From Phoenix dactylifera (Eukaryota; Streptophyta; Magnoliopsida; Arecales; Arecaceae): a DNA stretch of 64,000 bases. The position numbers and the translations under genes were made by a program. Position 1 is the first letter of the stretch. Each line of letters opens with the position of its first letter. The notes under the pieces were generated by a model. That model saw only the letters and a list, made by a program, of their open reading frames with translations. It was not told the DNA's origin and searched no databases. Below are positions 22,132 to 33,614 of the stretch, in pieces. The stretch is taken from NCBI RefSeq assembly GCF_009389715.1, contig NC_052395.1:17586229-17650228 (forward strand), written 5' to 3'.

Positions 22132-25100
22132 ATGAAGCTAAGAAGCAAAGGGGCTTCCAACGCCTCTTGACGTCCTCCACCAAGCCCAGAATGTTCCGTT
22201 CGGAACTCACCACCCCCGGTTGAGCCAGCACCTCAAGTTCAACCGGAACAATTTGATACCCTGGTGCAGCAAGTGCAGGCGTTGGCTACCGCCGTCCAAA
22301 GCTTGCAACCCAGGGGCATCCCAGCAGCACCGCCTCCCCCGGCTCCAGTTCAACCGGAGCCCCCTACAAGCGAGCTTCCTCTTCGAGGTCAGGACTCTCA
22401 AGTCCAGGCCTCCCTCTGGAGAGAGCACCCAGTCAGAGATCACGGAGGCTGGCCACAGCCTTCAGAAGCTGAGTCGGTTCCAGGGCAACCTACACCCAGA
22501 GGAACCGCTGTAGCGATCCTCCAGAATAATGAACTCGACAAGAAGGTCGAAAAGCTGGAGCGCCAAATCCAGGCACTCCACGGGAGAAAATCGGGACGTA
22601 ACGGCGACTTCGAGTTCAATACGAAGTCGCCCTTCTCCCAGGAGATTGAAGATGAACCGGTTCCCCTCCGGTTCAAGATGCCCCAGGTGGAGCCTTACAA
22701 CGGCAAGGCAGATCCCTTTGACCACCTGGAGAGTTACCGGGTCTTAATGGCCCTACAAGGAGCCTCGGAAGCCATGATGTGCAAGGCTTTCCCGGCGACA
22801 CTCCGAGGACCAGCCCGGCTTTGGTTTACCGGGCTGAAGCCGAGTACTGTCTCTTCCTTTGAGCAGCTCGGCAGACAATTTGCTGGCAACTTTGCCGCCA
22901 GCCAGCCCCAGCGGCGGACATCTGACTCCCTCCTTGACATCAAACAAAAGGAGGGAGAATCCTTCAAGGAGTACTTGGACCGGTTTACCGCCGCAACATG
23001 GGAAGTCCGGGAGCTTGACCAGTCAATCGCCATGTCGGCGCTGAAGACTGGAGCCCGGTCCTACAGATTCCTCTTCTCGATTGAGAAGAATTTTCCAGCG
23101 GACCTTACAGAAATGTTCGCTCGAGCCCGGAAGTATGCCAAGGCTGAGGAAGCCGTGGCCGTCAGGCGGGGCGGGACCGAGCAGAACCCCAAGAAGAGGC
23201 GCCGTGAGGAACGCAGCCGACCCAGAAGCCCGTCTCCACGACGAGCTAAGAATCCGCCCCGCCCGAAGAGTCCACCCCGGTTGAGAGGACCGCCGCAGCA
23301 GAGGTCACTCCGCCCGAGGTTCCCACTGCAGGCCCGTGCACCTGAAGGGAGGTATGAAGAGTATACTCCCCTCAATGCTCCTCAGGCTGAAATCCTCATG
23401 GAGATTGAGAGTCGGGATTGCATCCGGCTCCCCCCTCCAAAGCCAGACACCAGAATCCGGCGTGATCTCCGGAAGTATTGCCGTTTTCACCGGGATCACG
23501 GCCATGATACCGAGGATTGTTATCAGCTCCGAAATGAGATCGAAGCACTCATTCGCCGAGGGGTGCTCGATCGGTTTGTACAAGGCCGGCGTGAAGGGAA
23601 GAAGCCAGCCGAAGGAGCAACACAGCCTGAAGGTTCTAATGCCAACAGGCCCATCGCCGGCGTCATCAACACTATCCGAGGAGGGACCTCGGCTGGGGAA
23701 GCCTCATGGGAAGGAGCCTCCTCGAAGCGCCCGCACACCTCTGAAGCCATCTCCTTCTCAGATGACGATCTAGAGGGAGTCGAAACTCCCCATGATGATG
23801 CCATGGTCATCTCCATGATCATAAATAAATTTGATGTAAAACGCATCCTAGTTGATAATGGAAGCTCGGCGAATGTTTTGTATTTTGATGTTTATTGTAA
23901 AATGGGGATGACAAAAGAACAGCTACGGAGGATGAATGCTCCGCTAGTTGGATTCACTGGGGATTCAGTCCCAGTAGAGGGCGAGATCGACCTTCTGGTC
24001 ACAGCCGGGCTCGCCCCTCGTGAAAGTACCGTGGGTATGAGCTTCCTTGTGATACGCCTGCCCTCGGTTTACAACGCCATCCTTGGAAGGCCAGGACTCA
24101 ACGCCCTCCGAGCAGCGGTCTCAACTCACCACCTGCTGATGCGATTCCCCACCAGCCAGGGAGTCGGTGAAGTCCGAGGGGACCAAATGGTGGCAAGGCG
24201 ATGCTACCTAGCGACCCACGAGGCAAGACGACCAGCCGAGGTGCCCGCCCCAACGATTGACCAGCCCTCAACTGAAGTTATGGAGGCACGGGTCAACCCC
24301 CAGAAAGAGCGGGTAGAGCCTGGTGAGTTGTTAATTCAAGTTCCCTTACGAGAGAACTTTCTCGAGCTAACCGTGCAGATCGGCTCTGGCCTTGGCGAAA
24401 ACGAGAGGAGTCGCCTCGTCGACTTCCTACGGGACAATATGGATGTCTTCGCCTGGTCGCCTGTAGATAAGCCGGGGATAGACCCGGAGGTCATGGTCCA
24501 CCGACTTCAGGTGAAGCCGACCTGCAAGCCCGTGCGGCAAAAGAAGCGAGGCGCCGCCCCTGAACGACAACGAGCAGCAGCCGAGGAGGTCGGCAAGCTC
24601 CTTGAAGCCGGTTTCATCCGGGAGATATCCTACCCGGAATGGCTCGCCAATGTGGTCCTCGTCAAAAAAGCTAGCGGAAAGTGGCGTATGTGCGTGGACT
24701 ACACCGACCTGAATAAAGCCTGCCCGAAGGACAGCTTTCCACTTCCCAGCATTGACCAGCTCGTGGACTCCACCTCGGGTCACGAGCTGCTGGCATTCAT
24801 GGACGCCTTTTCCGGATATAACCAGATCCGCATGGCGCCAGAAGACGAGGAAAAGACAGCCTTCATCACCGACGGAGGAACCTACTGCTACAAAGTGATG
24901 CCATTCGGTCTAAAAAATGCCGGGGCGACTTATCAAAGGCTGGTCAGCCGGATCTTCAAAGACCAAATAGGCCGAAACATGGAGGTCTACGTGGATGATA
25001 TGCTGGTGAAAAGCAAGGCGGCGCAAGACCACATAGCCGACCTCAATGAAGCATTCTCCACACTCCGAAAGTACCAGATGAAGCTCAACCCAGCTAAATG

Positions 25101-26265
25101 TGCATTCGGGGTCACCTCCGGCAAATTTCTCAGCTTCATCATTACACAACGAGGAATCGAGGCCAATCCAGAGAAGATCCGAGCCCTCCAAAGGATGACG
25201 CCTCCCAGGACGGTCAAGGAGGTACAGCGGCTCACGGGCCGAGTGGCAGCCCTCGGGAGGTTTATCTCCCGCTCAGCCGAGCGCTGCCTTCCATTCTTTG
25301 CAGCCCTCAAGAAGCCGAAGAACTTTTTGTGGTCGGACGAGTGCCAGCAATCTTTTGAAGAGCTCAAGCACTTGCTGGCTTCCCCTCCCCTACTCACGAA
25401 GCCTCAACAGGGTGAGCTCCTCTACTTGTATTTAGCTGTCTCCCCTGTAGCAGTAAGCTCGGTCCTGGTCCGAGAGGAGGGGAAACTTCAGAAACCGGTG
25501 TATTACACCAGTCGGGTCTTAAGGGATGCTGAGACCCGATACTCCAAGCTTGAGAAGACCGCCTACACTTTGGTCATCTCAGCTCGGAGGCTCCGACCCT
25601 ACTTCCAAGCTCACACAGTGGCTGTGCTGACTGATCAGCCGATCAAGCAGATCCTGCAGAGATCAGATCGTGCGGGTCGGATCACTAAATGGGCCATTGA
25701 GCTCGGGGAATTCGACATTGAGTACCGGCCCAGACCGGCGATCAAAGCACAAGCACTCGCAGACTTCATAGCCGAGTGCACCATACCAGATGAGGTCGAG
25801 CCTGAACCTGAGCCGCCGTTGGAACAGACCCCAAGTTTGACATGGACTCTACATGTCGATGGCTCTTCAAACTCGGGGGGTAGTGGAGCAGGATTTATTC
25901 TCACCAGCCCGGAGGGGGTGGTCGCCGAGCAGGCCCTGCGCCTCGAGTTTTCTGCTTCCAATAATATGGCGGAGTATGAAGCGCTCGTCGCTGGGCTTAA
26001 GCTAGCCAAAGAGCTAGGAGTGACGGACTTGAAGGCCTTCAGTGATTCTCAGCTCGTTGTCAACCAAATTGTGGGCGACTTCGAAGCTAGAGACCCGACC
26101 ATGCAGAAGTATCTCCAGAAGGTACGGGATCTCGCCTCGACCTTGGACTCTTTCCACATTCAACATATTGCCAGGTCGGAGAATCTCAGGGCCGACCAGC
26201 TATCAAAGCTGGCGTCCTCTCGCATGAGCGAGCTTCCCAAAGAGGCAGTCCTGGAATATCTCTAA
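22132..26265 (+). CDS. Gypsy Gag-protease-RT-RNase H polyprotein (two nonsense codons)
   Basis: The first ATG of the frame is at 22132, but a TGA follows at 22168-22170 (TCT TGA CGT; a C-to-T change in a CpG would explain it). From 22171 the frame is open to a TAA at 26263-26265. Landmarks: Gag core near 22680-23080; Gag knuckle CRFHRDHGHDTEDC near 23480; protease ILVDNGSSANVLYFDV near 23850; reverse transcriptase KWRMCVDYTDLNKACPKDSF near 24680 and YVDDMLVKSK near 24987; a first, degenerate RNase H near 25430; a second RNase H (LHVDGSSNSGG, MAEYEALVAGL, AFSDSQLVVNQI, RADQLSKLAS) at about 25850-26220 with its acidic residues in place. The same frame continues past the TAA into integrase, so only two point changes break an otherwise whole polyprotein. 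Confidence 0.92.
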
Positions 26266-27552
26266 AAGCCCAGCACAGACGAGCCCGAGCAGACCCTCTG
26301 CACCGAGCTCGAGCCAAGCTGGATGGATGAACTCATCAGCTATCTGCAAGACGAAACCCTCCCTGCTGATGTACGAGAGGCTCGCCGAATCAAGCGCCTC
26401 GCCACCCGATACATACTATACGAGGGAAAGCTCTATCGGAAATCCTTCACCTCTCCCCTTCTCAGATGCCTTCGCCCAACGGAAGCTAATTATGCCCTGC
26501 GCGAAGTCCACGAAGGAATTTGTGGAAACCATCTGGGAGGACGAGCCTTGGCCCATAAAATTCTGCGCCAAGGATATTATTCGCCGACACTCCAGAAGGA
26601 TGCTATGGATTTCGTCCAAAGATGCGACCGGTGCCAAAGGAACGCCAATGTTCAGCGCCGGCCCTCGGCTCCTTTGACTTCTATCAGCTCCCCTTGGCCT
26701 TTTGCCCAGTGGGGAATTGACATCCTCGGGCCATTTCCTCTGGCCACCGGGCAAAGGAAGTTCCTGGTCGTCTCCATCGACTACTTCACTAAGTGGGTGG
26801 AAGCTGAGCCCCTCGCCCGGATCACCGAGCAGAAGATGCGGGATTTCGTTTGGAAATCCATCATTTGCAGATTTGGGCTCCCCCGCATCCTTATCTCTGA
26901 CAACGGTCGCCAGTTCGACAACATCCATTTCAGAGAGTTCTGCTCCGAGCTTGGCATTGACCACCGCTTCACCTCGGTCGCGCATCCTCAGACGAACGGA
27001 GAAACCGAGGTAACAAATCGTACTATTTTGCAGGGTCTCAAAACCAGGCTCGACAAATCCAAAGGACAATGGGTCGAAGACCTATACAATGTCCTGTGGG
27101 CTTACCGGACTACGTTCCGCGTCCCCACCGGCGAGACTCCCTTCAACCTGACATATGGGACGGAGGCCGTCATTCCACTAGAGATTGGGCTCCCCTCTCC
27201 AAGAGTCGAGCACCACGATGCTAGCTCCAACTCTTCGCAGCTCAGAGGCAACCTCGACCTGATCGAGGAAACCAGGGAGGTCGCCCGAGTGCGTATGGCG
27301 AGGTACCAACAAAAGACAGCTCAGTACTACAACGCCAGGGTCAAAGTCAAATCTTTCAGACCAGGGGACCTTGTCCTAAGAAGAGCTGAAACCTCCCGAC
27401 CAACTGAGCGAGGGAAGCTGGCCCCGAATTGGGAGGGACCATACCGAGTCACGCGCATTCGCCGACCCGGAACCTATCAATTGGAGTCTCTAAATGGGAC
27501 TCCCATTCCGCGGAGCTGGAGCTCTGAAAATCTCCGCGTGTACCACCAGTAG
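26266..27552 (+). CDS. Gypsy integrase, C-terminal part of the same polyprotein
   Basis: In frame with the upstream region and separated only by the TAA at 26263-26265; the first in-frame ATG is at 26323. The zinc-binding HHCC motif (HEGICGNHLGG ... CDRCQR) is near 26500-26640. The DDE catalytic core shows WGIDILGPFP (near 26715), ISDNGRQFDN (near 26895) and NGETEVTNRT with its Glu (near 26998). The C-terminal part has RPGDLVLRR and NWEGPYRVTRI, typical of gypsy integrase. There is no chromodomain. It ends at 27552. Confidence 0.92.
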   Translation, partial: KPSTDEPEQTLCTELEPSWMDELISYLQDETLPADVREARRIKRLATRYILYEGKLYRKSFTSPLLRCLRPTEANYALREVHEGICGNHLGGRALAHKILRQGYYSPTLQKDAMDFVQRCDRCQRNANVQRRPSAPLTSISSPWPFAQWGIDILGPFPLATGQRKFLVVSIDYFTKWVEAEPLARITEQKMRDFVWKSIICRFGLPRILISDNGRQFDNIHFREFCSELGIDHRFTSVAHPQTNGETEVTNRTILQGLKTRLDKSKGQWVEDLYNVLWAYRTTFRVPTGETPFNLTYGTEAVIPLEIGLPSPRVEHHDASSNSSQLRGNLDLIEETREVARVRMARYQQKTAQYYNARVKVKSFRPGDLVLRRAETSRPTERGKLAPNWEGPYRVTRIRRPGTYQLESLNGTPIPRSWSSENLRVYHQ

Positions 27553-27897
27553 AACCCTAAGGGGTCCCTCATTATTCAACCATTAAATTCCATTCTATGA
27601 ATTTCACTCTATGAATTTCATTTCACGATAAACTGATGGTTTGCGGACTTATTCCGAGCTCACCAATTTTCTTGATTATCCCATGGCATCAGGTTTATTC
27701 TTCTTCCCTAACCACGGTTGGGATGCCCTGATACCTCGGGATGATGGAGTACCTGCGTGGACTCCCTGAAGATGTTCATGAGTTTATGGTGCGCTCTCCA
27801 TCAGCGAGCTCGGCTCGTTCTCCTACCCTGGCCACGGTCAGGATGCCCCGAGACGTCGGGACGCCCCGGTTACCGGGAAGCTCGAGGCGTCGAGACA
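27553..27897 (+). other. Gypsy 3' non-coding region before the tandem arrays
   Basis: Between the integrase stop and the 53-bp array. It holds short GC-rich repeats on ACGGTTGGGATGCCC / ACGGTCAGGATGCCC themes, and no ORF of note. Confidence 0.55.
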
Positions 27898-28560
27898 TGA
27901 GTAGCGGTCCTCTCTGACCGGACGAGCTCGGCTCGTGCTCCATCGACTATTGAGTAGCGGTCCTCTCTGACCGGACGAGCTCGGCTCGTGCTCCATCGAC
28001 TATTGAGTAGCGGTCCTCTCTGACCGGACGAGCTCGGCTCGTGCTCCATCGACTATTGAGTAGCGGTCCTCTCTGACCGGACGAGCTCGGCTCGTGCTCC
28101 ATCGACTATTGAGTAGCGGTCCTCTCTGACCGGACGAGCTCGGCTCGTGCTCCATCGATTATTGAGTAGCGGTCCTCTCTGACCGGACGAGCTCGGCTCG
28201 TGCTCCATCGACTATTGAGTAGCGGTCCTCTCTGACCGGACGAGCTCGGCTCGTGCTCCATCGACTATTGAGTAGCGGTCCTCTCTGACCGGACGAGCTC
28301 GGCTCGTGCTCCATCGATTATTGAGTAGCGGTCCTCTCTGACCGGACGACCTCGGCTCGTGCTCCATCGATTATTGAGTAGCGGTCCTCTCTGACCGGAC
28401 GACCTCGGCTCGTGCTCCATCGACTATTGAGTAGCGGTCCTCTCTGACCGGACGAGCTCGGCTCGTGCTCCATTAATTGAGTAGCGGTCCTCTCTGACCG
28501 GACGAGCTCGGCTCGTGCTCCATCGATTGTTGAATAGCGGTCCTCTAACCGGATGAGCTC
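27898..28560 (+). repeat. 53-bp tandem array inside the gypsy element
   Basis: About 13 units with a 53-bp spacing (unit start GAGTAGCGGTCCTC at 27899, 27952, 28005 and so on). One unit near 28440-28480 is 4 bp short, and the last one has diverged. Every unit carries the near-palindrome ACGAGC-TCG-GCTCGT, able to form a 6-bp hairpin. Units are almost identical, so expansion or homogenisation is recent. Confidence 0.9.
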
Positions 28561-28726
28561 GGCTCGTGCTCCTACCCCGACCCCGGCCGGGATGCCTCGA
28601 GACGTCGAGACGCCCCGGTTCATCGGGATGCCCCGATACGTTGGGATGTTGTCTTTATTGGCCAAACGAGCTCGGCTCATTCTTTACCAGCTTCAACCAA
28701 CGAGCTCGGCTCGTTCCTTCATCGAT

Positions 28727-30744
28727 GGATTTCTGTCGACGCCCTCCAAAAACGGAGTCCGAGCAGAGAAGCGTCTTCAGTCGCCTCGGCGCAAGGACGC
28801 ATACGGTACAAGGTACCCATTTATTTAATATTTTTACATTACCCATTATTGGATTTCTCTGCCGACGTCCTCGAAGAACGGAGTCCGAGCAGAGAAGCGT
28901 CTTCAGTCGCCTCGGCGCAAGGACGCATACGGTACAAGGTACCTATTTATTTAATGTTTTTACATTACCCATTATTGAATTTCTCTGCCGACGTCCTCGA
29001 AGAACGGAGTCCGAGCAGAGAAGCGTCTTTAGTCGCCTCGGCGCAAGGACGCATACGGTACAAGGTACCTATTTATTTAATGTTTTTACATTACCCATTA
29101 TTGGATTTCTCTGCCGACGTCCTCGAAGAACGGAGTCCGAGCAGAGAAGCGTCTTCAGTCGCCTCGGCGTAAGGACGCATACGGTACAAGGTACCCATTT
29201 ATTTAATGTTTTTACATTACCCATTATTGGATTTCTCTGCCGACGTCCTCGAAGAACGGAGTCCGAGCAGAGAAGCGTCTTCAGTCGCCTCGGCGCAAGG
29301 ACGCATACGGTACAAGGTACCTATTTATTTAATATTTTTACATTACCCATTATTGGATTTCTCTGCCGACGTCCTCGAAGAACGGAGTCCGAGCAGAGAA
29401 GCGTCTTCAGTCGCCTCGGCGCAAGGACGCATACGGTACAAGGTACCCATTTATTTAATGTTTTTACATTACCCATTATTGGATTTCTCTGCCGACGTCC
29501 TCGAAGAACGGAGTCCGAGCAGAGAAGCGTCTTCAGTCGCCTCGGCGCAAAGACGCATACGGTACAAGGTACCCATTTATTTAATGTTTTTACATTACCC
29601 ATTATTGGATTTCTCTGCCGACGTCCTCGAAGAACGGAGTCTGAGCAGAGAAGAGTCTTCAGTCGCCTCGGCGCAAGGACGCAAACGGTACAAGGTACCT
29701 ATTTATTTAATGTTTTTACATTACCCATTATTGGATTTCTCTGCCGACGTCCTCGAAGAACGGAGTCCGAGCAGAGAAGCGTCTTCAGTCGCCTCGGCGC
29801 AAGGACGCATACGGTACAAGGTACCCATTTATTTAATATTTTTACATTACCCATTATTGGATTTCTCTGCCGACGTCCTCGAAGAACGGAGTCCGAGCAG
29901 AGAAGCGTCTTCAGTCGCCTCGGCGCAAGGACGCATACGGTACAAGGTACCCATTTATTTAATGTTTTTACATTACCCATTATTGGATTTCTCTGCCGAC
30001 GTCCTCGAAGAACGGAGTCCGAGCAGAGAAGCGTCTTCAGTCGCCTCGGCGCAAGGACGCATACGGTACAAGGTACCCATTTATTTAATGTTTTTACATT
30101 ACCCATTATTGGATTTCTCTGCCGACGTCCTCGAAGAACGGAGTCCGAGCAGAGAAGCGTCTTCAGTCGCCTCGGCGCAAGGACGCATACGGTACAAGGT
30201 ACCCATTTATTTAATATTTTTACATTACCCATTATTGGATTTCTCTGCCGACGTCCTCGAAGAACGGAGTCCGAGCAGAGAAGCGTCTTCAGTCGCCTCG
30301 GCGCAAGGACGCATACGGTACAAGGTACCCATTTATTTAATGTTTTTACATTACCCATTATTGGATTTCTCTGCCGACGTCCTCGAAGAACGGAGTCCGA
30401 GCAGAGAAGCGTCTTCAGTCGCCTCGGCGCAAGGACGCATACGGTACAAGGTACCCATTTATTTAATATTTTTACATTACCCATTATTGGATTTCTCTGC
30501 CGACGTCCTCGAAGAACGGAGTCCGAGCAGAGAAGCGTCTTCAGTCGCCTCGGCGCAAGGACGCATACGGTACAAGGTACCCATTTATTTAATGTTTTTA
30601 CATTACCCATTATTGGATCTCTCTGCCGACGTCCTCGAAGAACGGAGTCCGAGCAGAGAAGCGTCTTCAGTCGCCTCGGCGCAAGGACGCATACGGTACA
30701 AGGTACCCATTTATTTAATGTTTTTACATTACCCATTATTGGAT
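28727..30744 (+). repeat. 126-bp tandem array, 16 units, inside the gypsy element
   Basis: Sixteen units of exactly 126 bp, each with GCCGACGTCCTCGAAGAACG and the short inverted repeat GGTAC-AAG-GTACC. Units differ by a few bases, and AATATT against AATGTT variants are interspersed along the array. Because 126 is divisible by 3 and the unit lacks stops in several frames, long ORFs run through in two plus frames (728 and 524 codons) and one minus frame (354 codons). I regard these as by-products of the repeat: they repeat one 42-residue unit and match no protein family. Confidence 0.92.
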
Positions 30745-31263
30745 GCTCATGACACCGACACATTGTTGCAAGTCCGGTGAATCCCCGTCAAGGGCTGACG
30801 GGTATGCAGTCCATTTGTAAGAAAAGAATCCGGTTCGCCCCGGCAACCCGAGGCTCGGATTCGAAATTCGCCGCATTAAGAAGTCCCAAGTCCTAACGAC
30901 CGCCCTAGGGCTTAGTCGAATTCTGGACTAGGCTCGGAAAAACGTTCCGAGCCCAAACCCTTGGTATAAGCACAAGCGTTGCTACACCATTAGTCGAAGA
31001 ACCGAGCAATGGAGCTCGGCAAGCCAAACTCTAACTCAAAACCCTGTGGCGGGAAAAGCTCAGGCCCTAGAGCCCATATCCTCGGAACCTAAAACAGATC
31101 CGAGCAGAGAAACTTAAACTACAATAGACAAGTTTCCACACAAATGAATATTCATTTCAAAAAGCCCGGAGGCCTAGTACAAGAGCTCGGACCCGGCCTT
31201 AACAAAGTATAGAGGCCGCTCCGGCTTACAAAAAAGAAAAAGAAGATAGGAAAAAGGGGAAAA
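30745..31263 (+). other. Gypsy spacer between satellite and antisense gene
   Basis: No ORF or repeat of note. In antisense sense it is downstream of the antisense gene's stop codon, so it probably provides its 3' UTR. Confidence 0.5.
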
Positions 31264-33477
31264 CTACACCAAGGGCTCAGGCCCGGCGACTTCAGGAACA
31301 GTTGGCTTTTCTGCGGCCGAGGCCCCCACGGTGGCTTTGGGAGCTGCCTCGGTGACCTCGAGAGCGATCTCGCCTTCTTCAGCTTGACCCTCCTGGTCGG
31401 TCCCGCCAGAGGTTGGAACCTCTACCTCCGCCTCCGCTTCTGGGTTTTCGACCCCAGCGCCTGATTGAAGCAGGCTAAGGTCGAAATCTGGGAGAAGTCG
31501 CCGCAACTGATTGCGGAAGTCCTTGAAGCCCTGGATGAGACCATTGACGCCTTCCTCTTCCATCAAGTCACGAAACTCTTCCGATTCGCGGAAGAGCTTG
31601 ACGGCGTCCTGGGCCTGCTCCCGGGCCTCCTTCTCTCGAGCCTCGTGGTAGGCGGCCTTCCACTCCAAAATCTTTATTTCTCTTTCGCGATCCGCGAGCA
31701 GAGATTGCACGTCAAGTAGACGGATCTCGAGATCTCGGACCTTTATTCGAGCCTCCCCCACCTCCTGCTCGCGTATAGCGAGCGACGATTCGGCCTCCGT
31801 CCGGCGGGCCTCCGCGGCGCGCACTTCAGACATAGTCAAAGAGTGCGCGCCCTTCTCCTCTTCAAGTTCGGCGACCAGAGTCCGAACCTCGTCTTCGGCC
31901 GCCCCTAGCTTCGCTTGAAGCACTTTCTGCTCGGCCTCAGACGCGAGGAACTTTGTTTCGGCCTCCTCGCGCCCCCTTTGATGCCTTCGGGCCCGGTCCC
32001 GATAGTCCTGGATGATGTGAATCATCGTCTCGGTCTCGTGGAGGCGCTGCAAGAGGGACATGTAAGAAACAGTTTTAAGCCGAAACACAAATTTGCACAG
32101 AGATAAAAGCTGACTTACTCGGATGGAAGAGCAAATAGCAGAGTCCATGAACTCGCTGTAGTTCATGGACCGAATTTTGGCCTGGTCGGCCGGGAGCAGC
32201 GCGACCCGAAGAACTTCGCGCGCCACTTGTGCATTATCGAGGGCCGAGTCGCCCTCGAAAACAGCCCATCCAGGAGCGTAAGGCATCCGCTCCTGAGGAC
32301 CCGAAGAACCCGCCAGACCGGCCTCAGCTGGCCTGGGTGCGGCCGACCCCGTTGCTTCTTGGCTATTCCCCGGCTCAGAGCTGGGGAATTGGGGTCGAGT
32401 AGACGGCTGACCGGACCGCTGCGTGGTAGAGGTGGGGCGTGCGAGCGCCAGATCTGTTGAGATCCTCCCTCCCTGGTCGGAATTTGGAGCTTCCCGCCGA
32501 CCAGTGACTTGCGAAATCGGCACCGGACACGGAAGTGCCATCGTGGCTCCGCCAGAGCCCACGCCCTCTCCCCGACCAGCCTCAGGGCGCACGGGGCGAG
32601 AAGCGCGCGCCTCAACTGTTGTGGTCGTCGAGGTCTTCGCCGAGGTCTTTGCTTTCTTCCTCGGCTCGGTCGGTTCTCCTGAGAGTTCGGCCGCCCTCTT
32701 CTGGAAGCGGGCGTAAAGGACTTCGCTCTTGGTCACCATTTTTGCGATGTCTGCAAAGATGAGCAAAATTAGAACATTAGAACAATAAGAAAATAAGAAG
32801 TTGCTGTAACTATCCTTACCCTGAGGACGTGCCGAGCTCAAGCCCACGTTCACCAGGGCGTCCTCGCTAATGAGGCCGTTCAGCAAAATCCCGTCCCCAA
32901 GGCTACGGATGGTATCGAAGATCTCCTGCTCACGCGGAGAAAGCTGGGGGGGCCTGTTGATGGATTTAAGTTGGGCCGGCCTCCACCTGGGGTCAAACTC
33001 CCAGGACCGTTCAGAACCCAGGAAGAAGAATTTCTCTTTCCAACCATGAATGAATGAGGGGGCACCATGAAAAAGTGGCCGACCCACCCGGAGGGCGATG
33101 TAGAGCCACTCCCCGTCTCCCGGGTTCGACTTGAAAATAAAAAGTCGCCGGAAGACGTTGACAGAGGTAGGAATCCCCTGTAGTAAACACAGTGACAGGA
33201 AACCCATCACTGTCCTCCAAGCGTTTGGAGTGAGTTGCGCCGGAACCAACTGGCATACCGCCAGCAACTCATTCACAAAGCCGTGAAGAGGAAATCGGAG
33301 GCCGGCCCAGAGTGACTCCGAGTGCACTCCGATCCAGCCTACCGGAGGATCGGTTACCCGATCCCTTTGCCTGGCGGGTTCCAAACGGAACCCGTGAAGA
33401 GGGAAAAACCACTCTTCGGTCATCTCGACCTCCAGGACACTCATGGTGGACACTACTTCACTAGGCAAAGAACCCAT
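31264..33477 (-). CDS. Antisense accessory gene of the gypsy element, with two introns
   Basis: The 737-codon open frame lies opposite to gag-pol. Two parts have canonical splice signals: 32751-32819 (69 nt, GTAAGG...TTTGCAG) and 32047-32118 (72 nt, GTAAGT...CTTGCAG). Both lengths are multiples of three and stop-free, so the frame is open spliced or not; the spliced product would be 690 aa. The N-terminal 200 residues (WFFPLHGFRLEPARQ, APAQLTP-like VPAQLTPNAWRTVMGFLSLC, HGWKEKFFFLG) resemble the plant 'putative gypsy-type transposon' domain (Transposase_28, PF04195). The middle is Pro/Ser/Thr-rich and low-complexity. About 200 C-terminal residues are heptad-rich with E/R/A content, a likely coiled coil, and the tail is acidic. 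Antisense genes are known in Tat elements; their function is not known. Alternative start: the Met at 33444. Confidence 0.8.
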   Translation of the reverse strand: MGSLPSEVVSTMSVLEVEMTEEWFFPLHGFRLEPARQRDRVTDPPVGWIGVHSESLWAGLRFPLHGFVNELLAVCQLVPAQLTPNAWRTVMGFLSLCLLQGIPTSVNVFRRLFIFKSNPGDGEWLYIALRVGRPLFHGAPSFIHGWKEKFFFLGSERSWEFDPRWRPAQLKSINRPPQLSPREQEIFDTIRSLGDGILLNGLISEDALVNVGLSSARPQGKDSYSNFLFSYCSNVLILLIFADIAKMVTKSEVLYARFQKRAAELSGEPTEPRKKAKTSAKTSTTTTVEARASRPVRPEAGRGEGVGSGGATMALPCPVPISQVTGRREAPNSDQGGRISTDLALARPTSTTQRSGQPSTRPQFPSSEPGNSQEATGSAAPRPAEAGLAGSSGPQERMPYAPGWAVFEGDSALDNAQVAREVLRVALLPADQAKIRSMNYSEFMDSAICSSIRVSQLLSLCKFVFRLKTVSYMSLLQRLHETETMIHIIQDYRDRARRHQRGREEAETKFLASEAEQKVLQAKLGAAEDEVRTLVAELEEEKGAHSLTMSEVRAAEARRTEAESSLAIREQEVGEARIKVRDLEIRLLDVQSLLADREREIKILEWKAAYHEAREKEAREQAQDAVKLFRESEEFRDLMEEEGVNGLIQGFKDFRNQLRRLLPDFDLSLLQSGAGVENPEAEAEVEVPTSGGTDQEGQAEEGEIALEVTEAAPKATVGASAAEKPTVPEVAGPEPLV

Positions 33478-33614
33478 TGCAAGAGAGGGAAGTCAAAAAG
33501 AAGGGGGACCTGGGAAAGATGCCGGAGAAAAAGGACTTCGGTCTGAGGAAGACTGGAAGAATAGGAAGCTGGAAGCAGAAAGCAATAGAAAGAGGACAGG
33601 GGGCCGGGGGAGAG

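Noticed and set aside
27898..30744. CRISPR-like regular arrays
   Set aside because: The units are contiguous tandem repeats with no unique spacers, in plant DNA inside a retrotransposon.
28566..30752. 728-codon ORF, and the 524- and 354-codon ORFs in other frames
   Set aside because: They are translations of the 126-bp tandem array in several frames at once; no start context, domain or codon signal supports a protein.
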